A stretch of DNA of 64,000 bases. Source: Bacteroidota bacterium (GTDB taxonomy: Bacteria; Bacteroidota; Bacteroidia; B-17B0; Aurantibacillaceae). The position numbers were made by a program, and so were the translations under genes. The notes below the pieces were generated by a model. The model ran no database searches. It saw only the letters and a program-made list of their open reading frames with translations, and had not been told where the DNA came from. How positions within the stretch are numbered: position 1 is the stretch's first letter; every line of letters begins with the position of its first letter. This document shows positions 18,244 through 27,588 of this stretch, piece after piece. The stretch spans positions 33,238 through 97,237 of the forward strand of contig SYAL01000002.1 of the NCBI GenBank assembly GCA_005787585.1, given 5' to 3'.

Positions 18244-21072
18244 ATGACTAAAAATAAAGATATTTTAAATTTAAGCCCTAAAGAATATATTATTATAAAA
18301 GGAGCAAGGCAACATAATTTAAAAAATATAGATGTTGCAATACCACGAAATAAACTTATTGTTATAACTGGTCTTTCGGGATCCGGGAAATCATCTTTAG
18401 CTTTTGATACATTATATGCAGAGGGCCAGAGACGATATGTAGAAAGTTTATCAGCTTATGCAAGACAATTTTTGGGTCGTTTAGAAAAACCACAAGTAGA
18501 TTATATAAAAGGTATTTCGCCTGCAATTGCTATTGAACAAAAAGTTATTTCACGTAATCCAAGAAGCACGGTTGGAACTATAACTGAAATTTACGACTAT
18601 TTTAAATTATTATTTTCAAGAATAGGCATAACCTATAGTCCTGTTTCAGGCAAAGCTGTAAAACGTCAAAATATTGGTGATGTAGTTAATTTCATTTTAA
18701 AACTTAAGCCAAAAACAAAGTTTTTAATTTTATCTCAAGTTCATAAAAAAAAGGATCGGACTATTCAAAAGCAATTTGAATTACTTTCTCAACAAGGATT
18801 TTCAAAAGGAATTATTAATAATCAGATTCAAAAAATTAATGAATTTGATTTTAATACTTTAAAAAAAGACAGCAACTGTTATTTATTAATTGATCGATTA
18901 ATGAATCAACCTAACGATGAGGATTTTATATCTCGCTCTGCAGATAGCGTTCAAACTGCTTTTTATGAGGGTGCTGGTGAATGTTTAATATGGATTGAAG
19001 AAGAAAATAGTGATTATAAAAAATATAGCTTTAGTAATTTATTCGAATTAGATGGTATCAGTTTTGAAGAACCTAGTGTAAACTTTTTTGCATTTAACAA
19101 CCCTATTGGTGCCTGTAAAACCTGCGAAGGCTTTGGAAGTATTATTGGCATCAATCCAGAATTGGTAATACCAAATAAAAGTTTATCAGTTTTTGAAAAT
19201 GCAATTGTATGTTGGAATGGAGAAGTAATGAGTGCATATAAAAATCAATTGATACAAAATGCACATAAATTTAAATTCCCAATTCATAAACCAATTTACG
19301 AATTATCAGATACTGATTATGAGTTATTATGGAAAGGAAACGAATATTTTGATGGATTAAATATGTTTTTTAAAAGAATTGAAAAAGAGACTTATAAAAT
19401 TCAATACAGAGTAATGCTGGCTAGATATAGAGGAAAAACAACTTGTTTTGATTGTAAAGGAACGCGGCTAAGAAAAGATGCAAACTATGTAAAAATTAAA
19501 GGTAAATCAATTGACGATTTATTGCTTACACCTGTAATAAACTTATTACCATTTTTTAAATTTATAAAATTAAATGAGCATGATGCCACAATTGCTAAAC
19601 GTTTATTAGTTGAAATTACAAACAGATTAGAATATCTGATTGATGTTGGATTAGGTTATTTAACATTAAATCGTGTTGCTAATACCCTAAGTGGTGGTGA
19701 AAGTCAGAGGATTAATTTAGCAACTCAATTAGGGAGTACTTTAGTAGGTAGTTTATATATTTTAGATGAACCCAGTATTGGTTTACACCCTAGAGATACC
19801 GAAAAATTAATAAAAGTACTTCGATCGCTTCAAAAACTAGGAAATACAGTTATTATTGTAGAGCATGATGAGGATATTATGCGAGAGGCAGATGAATTAA
19901 TTGATATTGGACCTGAAGCTGGGACAAAAGGTGGTCATTTAGTTTTTCAAGGAACTCACAAAGAATTATTAAAGAACAAAAATGGATATACTTCTAATTA
20001 TCTAAATCATTTGATTAGCATTGAGGTTCCAAAAGTTAGACGTAAATGGAAAGAATATATTGAAATAAGAAATTTAACTGAAAATAATCTTAAAAATATA
20101 ACTGTAAAATTTCCAATTAATGTATTAACATGTGTTACCGGGGTGAGTGGATCTGGAAAATCAACCCTAATAAAAAAAGGTTTAATACCTTATTTACGAA
20201 AATATTTAGATGGCTATTTTGATACCGTAAATTTCGATCATTTGATTGGTGGAAGTTTAAAACAGATAAAACAATTAGAGTTTGTTGATCAAAACCCAAT
20301 TGGTAAGTCTTCAAGAAGTAATCCAGTAACCTATATAAAAGCTTTTGACGAAATTCGAAATTTATTTGCAGATCAAGGCCTTTCAAAAACACGAAATTAT
20401 AAACCTGGTTTTTTTAGTTTTAATGTAGAAGGGGGGCGTTGTGAAATTTGTCTGGGTGAGGGTCAAACTACAATAGAAATGCAATTTATGGCAGATATTA
20501 AATTGCCATGCGAATCTTGCAAAACAAAAAGATATAAATCAGAAACACTCGAAGTTTTATATAAAAATAAATCAATCTCAGATATATTAGATCTAACTGT
20601 AGATGATGCTATTTTATTCTTTAATCAAGATATAGATGATAGAAACGTTAACAAAATTATAGAAAAATTAAACGCACTTCAAGCAGTTGGATTAGGCTAT
20701 ATTCAGTTAGGACAAAATAGCAGCACCTTAAGCGGTGGAGAAGCGCAGAGAATTAAATTAGCTAGTTTTTTAATTTCTATTAACAATACCTCTCCTACTC
20801 TATTTATATTTGATGAGCCAACAACCGGGCTTCATTTCCACGATATTTCAAAATTGCTAAAATCATTTGATGCACTTATTAAAAAAGGACACTCAATTGT
20901 TGTAATTGAACATAATTTAGAAGTTATTAAATGTGCTGATTGGATTATCGAAATCGGACCTGAAGGTGGAGTAAATGGTGGGAATATAGAATTTGAAGGC
21001 ACCCCAGAAAACTTAGTTAATTCAAAAAAAGGATATACTGGAATTTATTTAAAAGAAAAATTAAAATCATGA
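18244..21072 (+). CDS. uvrA: excinuclease ABC subunit A
   Basis: 942 residues, full length. UvrA is the damage-scanning ABC ATPase of nucleotide excision repair and loads UvrB. First nucleotide-binding domain: Walker A GLSGSGKS at 43-50 and signature LSGGESQR. Second: Walker [10 protein letters not shown] and signature LSGGEAQR. Zinc modules are seen as [16 protein letters not shown] and [12 protein letters not shown]. Residues such as [15 protein letters not shown] are family hallmarks. Its stop codon overlaps the next gene by four bases (ATGA), so the two are likely translationally coupled. Confidence 0.98.
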   Translation: MTKNKDILNLSPKEYIIIKGARQHNLKNIDVAIPRNKLIVITGLSGSGKSSLAFDTLYAEGQRRYVESLSAYARQFLGRLEKPQVDYIKGISPAIAIEQKVISRNPRSTVGTITEIYDYFKLLFSRIGITYSPVSGKAVKRQNIGDVVNFILKLKPKTKFLILSQVHKKKDRTIQKQFELLSQQGFSKGIINNQIQKINEFDFNTLKKDSNCYLLIDRLMNQPNDEDFISRSADSVQTAFYEGAGECLIWIEEENSDYKKYSFSNLFELDGISFEEPSVNFFAFNNPIGACKTCEGFGSIIGINPELVIPNKSLSVFENAIVCWNGEVMSAYKNQLIQNAHKFKFPIHKPIYELSDTDYELLWKGNEYFDGLNMFFKRIEKETYKIQYRVMLARYRGKTTCFDCKGTRLRKDANYVKIKGKSIDDLLLTPVINLLPFFKFIKLNEHDATIAKRLLVEITNRLEYLIDVGLGYLTLNRVANTLSGGESQRINLATQLGSTLVGSLYILDEPSIGLHPRDTEKLIKVLRSLQKLGNTVIIVEHDEDIMREADELIDIGPEAGTKGGHLVFQGTHKELLKNKNGYTSNYLNHLISIEVPKVRRKWKEYIEIRNLTENNLKNITVKFPINVLTCVTGVSGSGKSTLIKKGLIPYLRKYLDGYFDTVNFDHLIGGSLKQIKQLEFVDQNPIGKSSRSNPVTYIKAFDEIRNLFADQGLSKTRNYKPGFFSFNVEGGRCEICLGEGQTTIEMQFMADIKLPCESCKTKRYKSETLEVLYKNKSISDILDLTVDDAILFFNQDIDDRNVNKIIEKLNALQAVGLGYIQLGQNSSTLSGGEAQRIKLASFLISINNTSPTLFIFDEPTTGLHFHDISKLLKSFDALIKKGHSIVVIEHNLEVIKCADWIIEIGPEGGVNGGNIEFEGTPENLVNSKKGYTGIYLKEKLKS

Positions 21073-21515
21073 GTTCGATATATAATTTTATTACCTCTCA
21101 TGATTTTTTAAAAAAAATAGTGGGCATACTTGCCATATTTGGATTAGTTTATATTATTTATTTTTTATTTGTTAGAAAAGCTTCATTTGATGATAACTTA
21201 AAAAAAATTGCTTTAGAATTAAATAAAACTTGCCCTAAAATGATTGATAAAGATACTAGACTTGATAATGCTCTGGCAATAAAAGGAAATATTTTTCAAT
21301 ATAACTATACTCTTTTAAATATTCTTAAAGATTCGATGGATATTGATCTATTCAAGGCTAGTATTGAGCCATCTATTATAAATAATGTTATTACAAACTC
21401 GGATTTAGAAACTTTTAGAAAAAATAAAATAACTTTAATATATAATTTTAAAGATGAAAAAAATAATCACATTACAAGAATTATAGTGAATCCAAAAAAA
21501 TACAAAATTAATTAG
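21069..21515 (+). CDS. small single-pass membrane protein coupled to uvrA
   Basis: 148 residues, not recognised as a named family. One strong hydrophobic helix (about 16-34, IVGILAIFGLVYIIYFLFV) near the N-terminus is followed by a roughly 110-residue soluble domain with alpha/beta character (KKIALELNKTCPKMID ... NHITRIIVNPKKY). The TCPKMIDKDTRLDNA segment resembles periplasmic domains of small Bacteroidota membrane proteins, but no function can be assigned. The ATG overlaps the uvrA stop. It may only hitchhike on the uvrA transcript. Confidence 0.75.
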   Translation: MSSIYNFITSHDFLKKIVGILAIFGLVYIIYFLFVRKASFDDNLKKIALELNKTCPKMIDKDTRLDNALAIKGNIFQYNYTLLNILKDSMDIDLFKASIEPSIINNVITNSDLETFRKNKITLIYNFKDEKNNHITRIIVNPKKYKIN

Positions 21516-21567
21516 AGATGATTTTATTTTATTTAACTTTAATTTTCATTTTTTAATCTCATTAATT

Positions 21568-22329
21568 ATGTTTCATTTTTTACTTCGCACAATACCTCGA
21601 CCTATTCTTATTCAATTTAGTTTGTGGTTTAGTAAAATTGCCCCAATTATTTATTATGGTCATTCATTCGAAGATCCAATTACAGGCAAAACTTATCGTA
21701 AATTTTTACCTTACGGATATGGCGGTCGTGCAAAACGAAAAAATGTTCTTTGTCCCGGAAGTTTATCATTAGAAAGACACAGATTATTATGGCTTTATTT
21801 AAAGCAAAAAACAGATTTTTTTACTAAGCAATATAAAATGTTTCATATTGCCCCAGAACAATGTTTTTATAGATTATTTAAATCACAATCAAACCTAATA
21901 TATACCACTGGAGATTATAATAGCCCAATTGCAGAAATTAATTTTGACTTACATAAAGCACCATTTGAAGACAATTGTTTTGATGTTATTTTTTGTAATC
22001 ATGTATTAGAACATGTAGAAGATGCCAATCAATGTATGAAAGAGTTATATCGCATTATGAAACCTGGAGGTTGGGGTATTTTTCAGGTTCCATTAGATAA
22101 AAGTAAAATAGAAACTTTTGAAGACAAGAGTATTGTAAGCGCTAAAGAACGAGAAATTAATTATTGGCAAAAAGATCATCTTCGATTATTTGGCTTAGAT
22201 TATAAAGATAAATTAGCTTCGGTAGGATTTAAAGTAACTGTTGATGATTTTGTTAACTCTCTTAGGCCAGAATTAATTGAGCGATATAGATTGCCTGTAG
22301 GTGAAATGATTTATTTGTGTAAAAAATAA
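21568..22329 (+). CDS. class I SAM-dependent methyltransferase
   Basis: 253 residues. The Rossmann core is of the Methyltransf_11 type: an acidic segment FDLHKAPFEDNCFDVIFCNH followed by LEHVEDANQCMKELYRIMKPGG, the usual post-motif helix and strand. The glycine-rich motif I is degenerate (FHIAPEQCFYR, with no GxGxG), as in the group of bacterial methyltransferases beginning with a CPVC-like module; here the related segment is NVLCPGSLSLERHR. The substrate is unknown. It converges with the acyltransferase gene, with a one-base gap. Confidence 0.8.
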   Translation: MFHFLLRTIPRPILIQFSLWFSKIAPIIYYGHSFEDPITGKTYRKFLPYGYGGRAKRKNVLCPGSLSLERHRLLWLYLKQKTDFFTKQYKMFHIAPEQCFYRLFKSQSNLIYTTGDYNSPIAEINFDLHKAPFEDNCFDVIFCNHVLEHVEDANQCMKELYRIMKPGGWGIFQVPLDKSKIETFEDKSIVSAKEREINYWQKDHLRLFGLDYKDKLASVGFKVTVDDFVNSLRPELIERYRLPVGEMIYLCKK

Positions 22330-22330
22330 A

Positions 22331-23191
22331 TTATTTTTTTTTTAATTGAATATACTCTTCAAAACTGACACCCGACATAAATTCATTTGAGTAAATAAAT
22401 TCATAAACTTTATCTGACCATTCTTTGTGAGATTTAGTTTCGTCAAGAATTTTATAACTAAACGGTTTACTAAAATAAATTTTAATTATTTTTTTATTGG
22501 CTCTAAACATTTCTTTAGGTAACAAAATCATTTCAATATTTGCTTTTATCCCTAATCGTTTTCGCCATTTAGCAAAATTATAGAAAAATTTAGAATTTTC
22601 TCCTTCAATATATGTTGGTTGAATTAAACGTTTGTGATCAATTGCTTGTGTAATAAAAGTTTTTCTCCATTCTAAATCCCTGATCAACCCATTCTTTTTT
22701 CGAGAAACTAAACCAGCAGGAAAAATTAATACTGCGTTTTTCGATCGAAAAACTTGATCCATAACACGTAATGATTTACCAGAAATAGAGCCGATTTTAT
22801 TAACAGCTACAAAAATATCTCCGTAATTATTTATTTTTTTAAGTACATCGTTTACAAAAAATCTCACATCAGATCTAACTTCTCCAACTGCCTTTATAAG
22901 AGCCATTCCGTCTAAACCTCCCAGAGGATGATTAGAAACAACAGTTAATGGTCCTTCTTTAGGAATAAAATGTGAATTTAAAGTTTCAACTTTTGCTCCT
23001 ATTTTTTCTAGCCCTTTAGAGTTAAACATCAAGCCTTCCAAACCATCAAGAGATGACATGGTTTTATTAATTTCATCTTCATGTAATATTTTTTTTAACC
23101 AATTAACGGCAAAAAAAGGAAGCCATTTGTATAATTTATAGACTTTTTCATTTAAAATCTTTTCAATATCAATCAACTTAGTACTATTCAT
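22331..23191 (-). CDS. PlsC-like lysophospholipid/lipid acyltransferase
   Basis: 286 residues. The acyltransferase core has NHPLGGLDG (the His...Asp catalytic block, spaced by five residues in this subfamily), VNDVLKK, FPAGLVSRK and a downstream IQPTYIEG motif. The family transfers acyl chains in glycerolipid or amino-acid lipid synthesis. The HPLGGLDG wording is like the hemolysin/ornithine- or glycine-lipid O-acyltransferase group of Bacteroidota, so a GlsA/OlsA-type role is possible. The N-acyltransferase partner is not next to it. A -7 box sits just upstream (23203-23210). Confidence 0.82.
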   Translation of the reverse strand: MNSTKLIDIEKILNEKVYKLYKWLPFFAVNWLKKILHEDEINKTMSSLDGLEGLMFNSKGLEKIGAKVETLNSHFIPKEGPLTVVSNHPLGGLDGMALIKAVGEVRSDVRFFVNDVLKKINNYGDIFVAVNKIGSISGKSLRVMDQVFRSKNAVLIFPAGLVSRKKNGLIRDLEWRKTFITQAIDHKRLIQPTYIEGENSKFFYNFAKWRKRLGIKANIEMILLPKEMFRANKKIIKIYFSKPFSYKILDETKSHKEWSDKVYEFIYSNEFMSGVSFEEYIQLKKK

Positions 23192-23202
23192 ATTTAATTT
23201 AC

Positions 23203-23210
23203 CAAATATA
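23203..23210 (-). promoter_or_regulatory. -7 promoter element TATATTTG for the acyltransferase gene
   Basis: The minus strand reads TATATTTG, a perfect TAnnTTTG match, 11 bases before the ATG at 23191. A leader of only a few bases is expected. Confidence 0.5.
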
Positions 23211-23303
23211 AAGTAATTATTTCAAAAATTAAATTGAGTATTTGTTATGAAAAAGAGTATTTATGATAAGATTAAATATTTTCCATTTTCAATTCTAATT
23301 TTT

Positions 23304-23517
23304 TTAAAAATCAAAATTTCTTTCTTTACAAAAATTAATTTCGAAAATTTCATAAGATAATGTTAAACAGGTTTCGGAATGAATAGAAAATTTAATTTTA
23401 TTATCAAATTCAACTTTTTTAAATTGATCTAAAGCATCAGTCAAAATTTCAAGAATGTATAAAATAATAAGTAAGAAACTTTAAAGCCAATAACAAAAAA
23501 AAGTTACTAAAACCCAT
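23304..23517 (-). pseudogene. possible decayed small gene in the only long intergenic gap
   Basis: The 391-base gap 23192-23582 holds no clear gene. On the minus strand an ATG at 23517 opens a signal-peptide-like stretch (MGFSNFFLLLALKFL) that stops at 23449. An overlapping second frame continues with protein-like sequence (ILEILTDALDQFKK, then IHSETCLTLSYEIFEI) and stops at 23304-23306. The second frame has no ATG; a TTG at 23444 would give 46 residues. One frameshift would join the two. This may be a broken small membrane or secreted protein gene, or chance in AT-rich DNA. No homologue is recognised. Confidence 0.25.
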
Positions 23518-23582
23518 TTAATGGTTTTAATTTTATTTTAAAGATAATTCATACAATTGTTTAATTAATAAATTAAAATTCT

Positions 23583-25358
23583 CTATTTAATAAGAATTTC
23601 AAAAGGTAATCTTGCTTGAATTCCATTTAAATTTGAAACTTGCTGTAATTGTTTAAAATATAAATATGACGGACCGAGTTGTTTTTTTACAATTCGTGTT
23701 TCTAATTCAGTTTCTTTTTGTCCTAAAATTTCGTCAAATTGATTTATTAGCTTAGGTAATTCGATTAATTTATATTCTTGTAAATTAGCTTTTTTAGCAG
23801 CATAAGCAATAGCATCTTTCAAACCACCAATTTCATCAACTAAATTAATTTTAAGAGCGTCAATACCTGACCACACTCTTCCCTGACCCAAACTATCAAC
23901 ATCACTCTGCTTCATTTTTCTACCCTCTGATACACGTCTTGTAAATGTATCATAAACCTTCTCAACTCCATTTTGAATATATCGATATTCAAAATCATTT
24001 ACAGATCTTAATCCACTGGCTATATCACTATATTTATTGGTATTAACAGTATCAATAGTTATACCAAGTTTATTTTCAAGCATTTTCTGTAAATTTGGAA
24101 TAACACCAAACACTCCTATTGAACCAGTAATCGTATTAGGTTGAGCAAAAATTTTATCTGCAGCACAGCTAATATAGTACCCTCCACTTGCAGCTAAATC
24201 GCCCATACTTACAATCATAGGCTTTGATTTTTTAGATAAATAAACTTCGCGCCAAATTACATCGCTCGCTAATGCACTACCTCCAGGAGAATTAACCCTT
24301 AATACAATCGCCTTAACCTTGTCATCAAGTCTTGCTTCTTTAATGGCTCTTGCAATTCTATCACTTCCAATTTCATTATCGTTTCCGTTACCACTCGAAA
24401 TGCTTCCATTTGCATAAATGACAGCAATTTTAGTATTATTTATCTTAGAATTAAATACATTGTTTAGTTTATATTTTTCTAAAGTAATAAACTGTGTTTT
24501 TTCATTTTCTTTTATCCCTACTTTTTTCTTTAATTCAAGAAGTACTTCATCTTCGTATGCTAAAGCATCAATCATATTAATTAAAGCATCTTCTGGAAAC
24601 TGAATTTGTAATCCGTTAGCCAATAAATTCAATTGTTTAACAGATATTTTACGATCTTTTGATATTTCAGTTAACATTGAATTCCAAATACTATTTAAAA
24701 AAATTTCAGATTGATATCGATTTGCCTGACTCATTTTATTTAATAAAAACGGTTCAACAGCACTCTTAAATTTACCATGCCTAAAAACCTGAACATCTAA
24801 ATCTAATTTATCAAAAGCATTCTTAAAAAACATCAGGTTCATACTTAATCCCTTCCAATCAATATTGCCTTGTGGATTTAAAATAATTTTATTAGAAACA
24901 GATGCCAAAAAATATTCTTTTTGACTATAATTTTCGGCATAAGAATAAATAAACTTTCCAGATTTTTTAAAATCAGATAAAGCATTTCTTAATTCCTGAA
25001 GGCTTGCAAAACCTGCATCAATATTTTTAAAAACTAAATATATTCCTTTTATTTTAGTATCATTTTTGGCGAAATTCAATTTTTCAACTAAAGAATTTAA
25101 ACCCAATCCACCCTCTCCAGATAATGATGATAAAGTGCCAAAACCTTTAAAAATATTTTCTTTTTCTCTCTCAATTATTGTACCATTTAAAATAATTTTA
25201 AGTATCGTATTTGATTGTAAATCAATTTTATCGACACTACTTTCTAAAACAGAGTTAAAACTTGACTTAATTACGCCAATAATTATTAAAATAGCTAAAA
25301 CTGTAGCAATTAATAAACCGATAATTGAACCGAAAAAAGCACCAAAAAATTGTTTCAT
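23583..25358 (-). CDS. sppA: signal peptide peptidase SppA, 67K type
   Basis: 591 residues: the long, tandem-domain SppA of the S49 family (E. coli form about 618). An N-terminal transmembrane helix (about 8-30) is followed by two ClpP-like folds. The general-base Lys is expected in the N-terminal half (SYAENYSQKEYFLA). The nucleophile Ser lies in the C-terminal half in GDLAASGGYYIS, followed by TITGSIGVFG. It degrades leftover signal peptides in the cytoplasmic membrane. It is divergent from folK over a 34-base gap with overlapping promoters. Confidence 0.95.
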   Translation of the reverse strand: MKQFFGAFFGSIIGLLIATVLAILIIIGVIKSSFNSVLESSVDKIDLQSNTILKIILNGTIIEREKENIFKGFGTLSSLSGEGGLGLNSLVEKLNFAKNDTKIKGIYLVFKNIDAGFASLQELRNALSDFKKSGKFIYSYAENYSQKEYFLASVSNKIILNPQGNIDWKGLSMNLMFFKNAFDKLDLDVQVFRHGKFKSAVEPFLLNKMSQANRYQSEIFLNSIWNSMLTEISKDRKISVKQLNLLANGLQIQFPEDALINMIDALAYEDEVLLELKKKVGIKENEKTQFITLEKYKLNNVFNSKINNTKIAVIYANGSISSGNGNDNEIGSDRIARAIKEARLDDKVKAIVLRVNSPGGSALASDVIWREVYLSKKSKPMIVSMGDLAASGGYYISCAADKIFAQPNTITGSIGVFGVIPNLQKMLENKLGITIDTVNTNKYSDIASGLRSVNDFEYRYIQNGVEKVYDTFTRRVSEGRKMKQSDVDSLGQGRVWSGIDALKINLVDEIGGLKDAIAYAAKKANLQEYKLIELPKLINQFDEILGQKETELETRIVKKQLGPSYLYFKQLQQVSNLNGIQARLPFEILIK

Positions 25359-25366
25359 TATATTTG
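25359..25366 (+). promoter_or_regulatory. -7 promoter element TATATTTG for folK
   Basis: A perfect TAnnTTTG match starting one base beyond the sppA start codon. It faces folK, whose ATG candidates are at 25393 and 25417. It lies on the sppA side of the sppA box (25376-25383), so the two divergent promoters interlock. Confidence 0.5.
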
Positions 25367-25375
25367 TATTTTAAA

Positions 25376-25383
25376 CAAAATTA
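25376..25383 (-). promoter_or_regulatory. -7 promoter element TAATTTTG for sppA
   Basis: The minus strand reads TAATTTTG, a TAnnTTTG match 17 bases before the sppA ATG. Polymerase bound here would cover the folK -7 box. Confidence 0.45.
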
Positions 25384-25392
25384 AACATATTA

Positions 25393-25905
25393 ATGATTTT
25401 ACATAAAAATGAAATTATGAATGTTGCATTTTTATCTATTGGAGGTAATATGAACGATCGTCTTCAAAGCTTGAAACAATGCTTAAAATTAATTAAAATG
25501 AGCTGTGGATCTATTGAAAAAAAATCGAAAATATACGAATCATTGGCATGGGGAATTAACTCAGAAAACAAATACTTAAACCAAACCATCAAATTATTAA
25601 GCCCTCTTAAGCCAAAAGAACTTTTAATATCTATTCAATCAATAGAATTAAAAATGGGTAGACAAAGAACAGAAAAACAATATTCCGATAGAATAATTGA
25701 TATCGATATCATTGCATATAATAATCAAATTATAAATGAAATTGATTTGAAAGTGCCTCACCCTCGTTTGCATTTAAGAAAATTTGTACTCGTTCCATTA
25801 GGTGAAATAGCACCTAATTGGGAGCATCCAATTTCTAAATATAAAATCTCGAAATTAATGGATTTATGTAAAGATGCATCTGAAATCTCAGTGTATATTG
25901 AGTAG
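25393..25905 (+). CDS. folK: 2-amino-4-hydroxy-6-hydroxymethyldihydropteridine pyrophosphokinase
   Basis: 170 residues from the first ATG. The ATG at 25417 (MNVAFLSIGGNMNDR) is an equally good or better start, because the family begins with the strand leading into SIGGN. HPPK transfers pyrophosphate from ATP to 6-hydroxymethyl-dihydropterin in folate synthesis. Visible motifs are LSIGGNMNDRLQSL, the acidic metal site DRIIDIDIIAYNN and HPRLHLRKFVLVPL. It is monofunctional; folB and folP are not adjacent. A hairpin follows 18 bases after the stop. Confidence 0.95.
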   Translation: MILHKNEIMNVAFLSIGGNMNDRLQSLKQCLKLIKMSCGSIEKKSKIYESLAWGINSENKYLNQTIKLLSPLKPKELLISIQSIELKMGRQRTEKQYSDRIIDIDIIAYNNQIINEIDLKVPHPRLHLRKFVLVPLGEIAPNWEHPISKYKISKLMDLCKDASEISVYIE

Positions 25906-25923
25906 TTAAGCTTAAATAAAATA

Positions 25924-25944
25924 TTTATGATTTTTAATCATAAA
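25924..25944 (+). terminator. hairpin after folK
   Basis: TTTATGATT and AATCATAAA form a perfect 9-bp stem with a TTT loop, 18 bases after the folK stop and upstream of the gldC promoter. It has no T tract (A-rich on both sides) and is low in GC, so terminator activity is uncertain. Confidence 0.4.
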
Positions 25945-25956
25945 AAATATAAATCA

Positions 25957-25964
25957 TAATTTTG
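25957..25964 (+). promoter_or_regulatory. -7 promoter element TAATTTTG for gldC
   Basis: A TAnnTTTG match 46 bases before the gldC ATG. The predicted leader is about 40 bases. Confidence 0.4.
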
Positions 25965-26010
25965 TTCAATGTATGAAATAATTTAACTTTAAGCATAATT
26001 TACTTGATAT

Positions 26011-26334
26011 ATGAAAGAAACAGAAATAAATTTTAAGGTTACTGTCGACGAAAATAATTTACCAATCAATATTAAATGGGCTACTTCAGATTCGGGCGAA
26101 AATAGTGAATGTAAAAGTGTAATGATTTCCCTTTGGGACACAAAGGAAAATAATACCCTTCGAATTGATTTGTGGACAAAAGACATGATGATAGATGAAA
26201 TGAAAAAATTTTATCATCAAAACATAATAACCTTAACAGATACTTATTTAAGAGCAACTGGTGACGAAATTACAAGTAAAAAAGTAAAACATTTTTTTTC
26301 AGAGGTTGGAAAAGATATTGGCGTATTACAATAA
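26011..26334 (+). CDS. gldC: gliding motility protein GldC
   Basis: 107 residues, the usual size. GldC is a small soluble protein of the Gld set, found across Bacteroidota. In F. johnsoniae it enhances gliding, probably by stabilising GldB, but is not essential. The signature stretch is IKWATSDSG followed by KSVMISLWD and LRIDLWTKDM, then a helical part (MMIDEMKKFYHQN ... TDTYLRATGD). No signal peptide. gldB, often its neighbour, is absent here. It has its own promoter, and a DUF2490 gene converges three bases after its stop. Confidence 0.93.
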   Translation: MKETEINFKVTVDENNLPINIKWATSDSGENSECKSVMISLWDTKENNTLRIDLWTKDMMIDEMKKFYHQNIITLTDTYLRATGDEITSKKVKHFFSEVGKDIGVLQ

Positions 26335-26337
26335 AAT

Positions 26338-27015
26338 TTAATCTTTGTTAAAAGTTAAATTATTGAATATTACTATTTGAAATTGATTTCGACTGCTACT
26401 TTCGGTTGCCTGATTCATAATTCCACATTCAATTCTAAAATTTTTATTAATAACATAACCAATTGCAGAAAAAAACCGATTTCGATCAAAATTTGATTTT
26501 TGGTAATTAATAAATACTTCATTATAAGTAGAAAGATAAATTGTTTTTTCAGACATACTTTTATTGTTAATTGGAATATTTAAAGATAAAAAATATCGAA
26601 AACGTAACTTAAAATCCTCAGAAAATAATCTCTCTTCAACACGATAACGGTGTTGAATAAAAATTTTTCCAAAATTCTGGCGAGTAATATATTGTTGATA
26701 AATTCTATTTTCTAAACTCCCAACTTTAGTTGCTGAATTTTGCAAATAATTTTCTGAATTTATAAATGCATAGCCTAACAGTAAATTATTATTTTCATTA
26801 AGATTAAACCCAATACCTGTTCTTAATAAAAGCTGCTGAAGATCGCCCACAAAATTATAATTACGATATTGAATTTCATTCCACCAATTACATTTATTGT
26901 TGATTTTATGGTTCCCAAAATAAATAAACCAATTGCCAATTTTGGTATTTTGACCAAAGAAAAAATACGATGAAAATAAAAATATAATTATTATAAAACT
27001 TGTTTTTAAATTCAT
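26338..27015 (-). CDS. DUF2490 outer-membrane-type beta protein
   Basis: 225 residues with an N-terminal signal peptide (SFIIIIFLFSSYFFFGQ). The repeated amphipathic strands and aromatic girdle residues (NWFIYFGNHKI, CNWWNEIQYRNY, RFRYFLSLNIPI, and an aromatic final strand) suggest a small outer-membrane beta-barrel. This matches the DUF2490 family, common in Bacteroidota and of unknown function. It is the last gene of a minus-strand group with rsmD and the DUF3822 gene (24-base gap). Confidence 0.75.
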   Translation of the reverse strand: MNLKTSFIIIIFLFSSYFFFGQNTKIGNWFIYFGNHKINNKCNWWNEIQYRNYNFVGDLQQLLLRTGIGFNLNENNNLLLGYAFINSENYLQNSATKVGSLENRIYQQYITRQNFGKIFIQHRYRVEERLFSEDFKLRFRYFLSLNIPINNKSMSEKTIYLSTYNEVFINYQKSNFDRNRFFSAIGYVINKNFRIECGIMNQATESSSRNQFQIVIFNNLTFNKD

Positions 27016-27039
27016 TTTAATTATTAGATTGAAAATAGA

Positions 27040-27588
27040 TTAATTTATTACCATACTAAGAGGTTTAAAAAAACTAAAATTCACATTACCATATTTTCGA
27101 AGTTGCTCAAAACCTTTTAAATTAATTAATTTTGTTTTGGGTCCATGTTCAATTATCAATAGTCCATTTTTAGATAGTAAATTACTTTGAAATACCAATT
27201 CGTGAATTTTTGATATATCAATTAAATCATAAGGAGGGTCGGCAAAAATAATGTCGAATTTTAGGCTACATTTTTTTAAAAAATCAAAAACATCTGTTTT
27301 TAAAATACTTATTTCTAAATTTAATTCTTTACTTATTGATCTTAAAAATTCAATACATTTAAAATTTTTATCAACGCTAGTAATTGAGTTATTACCCCTT
27401 GAAGCAAACTCTAAAGAAATATGACCTGTTCCAGAAAATAAATCTAAAACCTGTAAATTATCAAAATCTATGCTGTTTGATAAAATATTAAATAAAGCTT
27501 CTTTTGCAAAATCGGTAGTTGGCCGAACAGGTAAATCTTTAGGCAACTTAATTAGCTTTCCTTTAAACCTACCACCTATAATTCGCAT
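27040..27588 (-). CDS. rsmD: 16S rRNA (guanine(966)-N2)-methyltransferase RsmD
   Basis: 182 residues. RsmD methylates G966 of 16S rRNA in the small subunit. N-terminal signature MRIIGGRFKGK and VRPTTDFAKEALFN. SAM motif DLFSGTGHIS at 49-58. N6/N2-methylase catalytic motif DPPY at 117-120. The start overlaps the upstream DUF3822 gene by 13 bases, indicating translational coupling. Confidence 0.95.
   Translation of the reverse strand: MRIIGGRFKGKLIKLPKDLPVRPTTDFAKEALFNILSNSIDFDNLQVLDLFSGTGHISLEFASRGNNSITSVDKNFKCIEFLRSISKELNLEISILKTDVFDFLKKCSLKFDIIFADPPYDLIDISKIHELVFQSNLLSKNGLLIIEHGPKTKLINLKGFEQLRKYGNVNFSFFKPLSMVIN

Noticed and set aside
23247..23360. 37-residue plus-strand frame in the long gap
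   Set aside because: Lys/Ile/Phe-rich low-complexity translation expected in AT-rich DNA, and it runs antisense to the more protein-like minus-strand frame.
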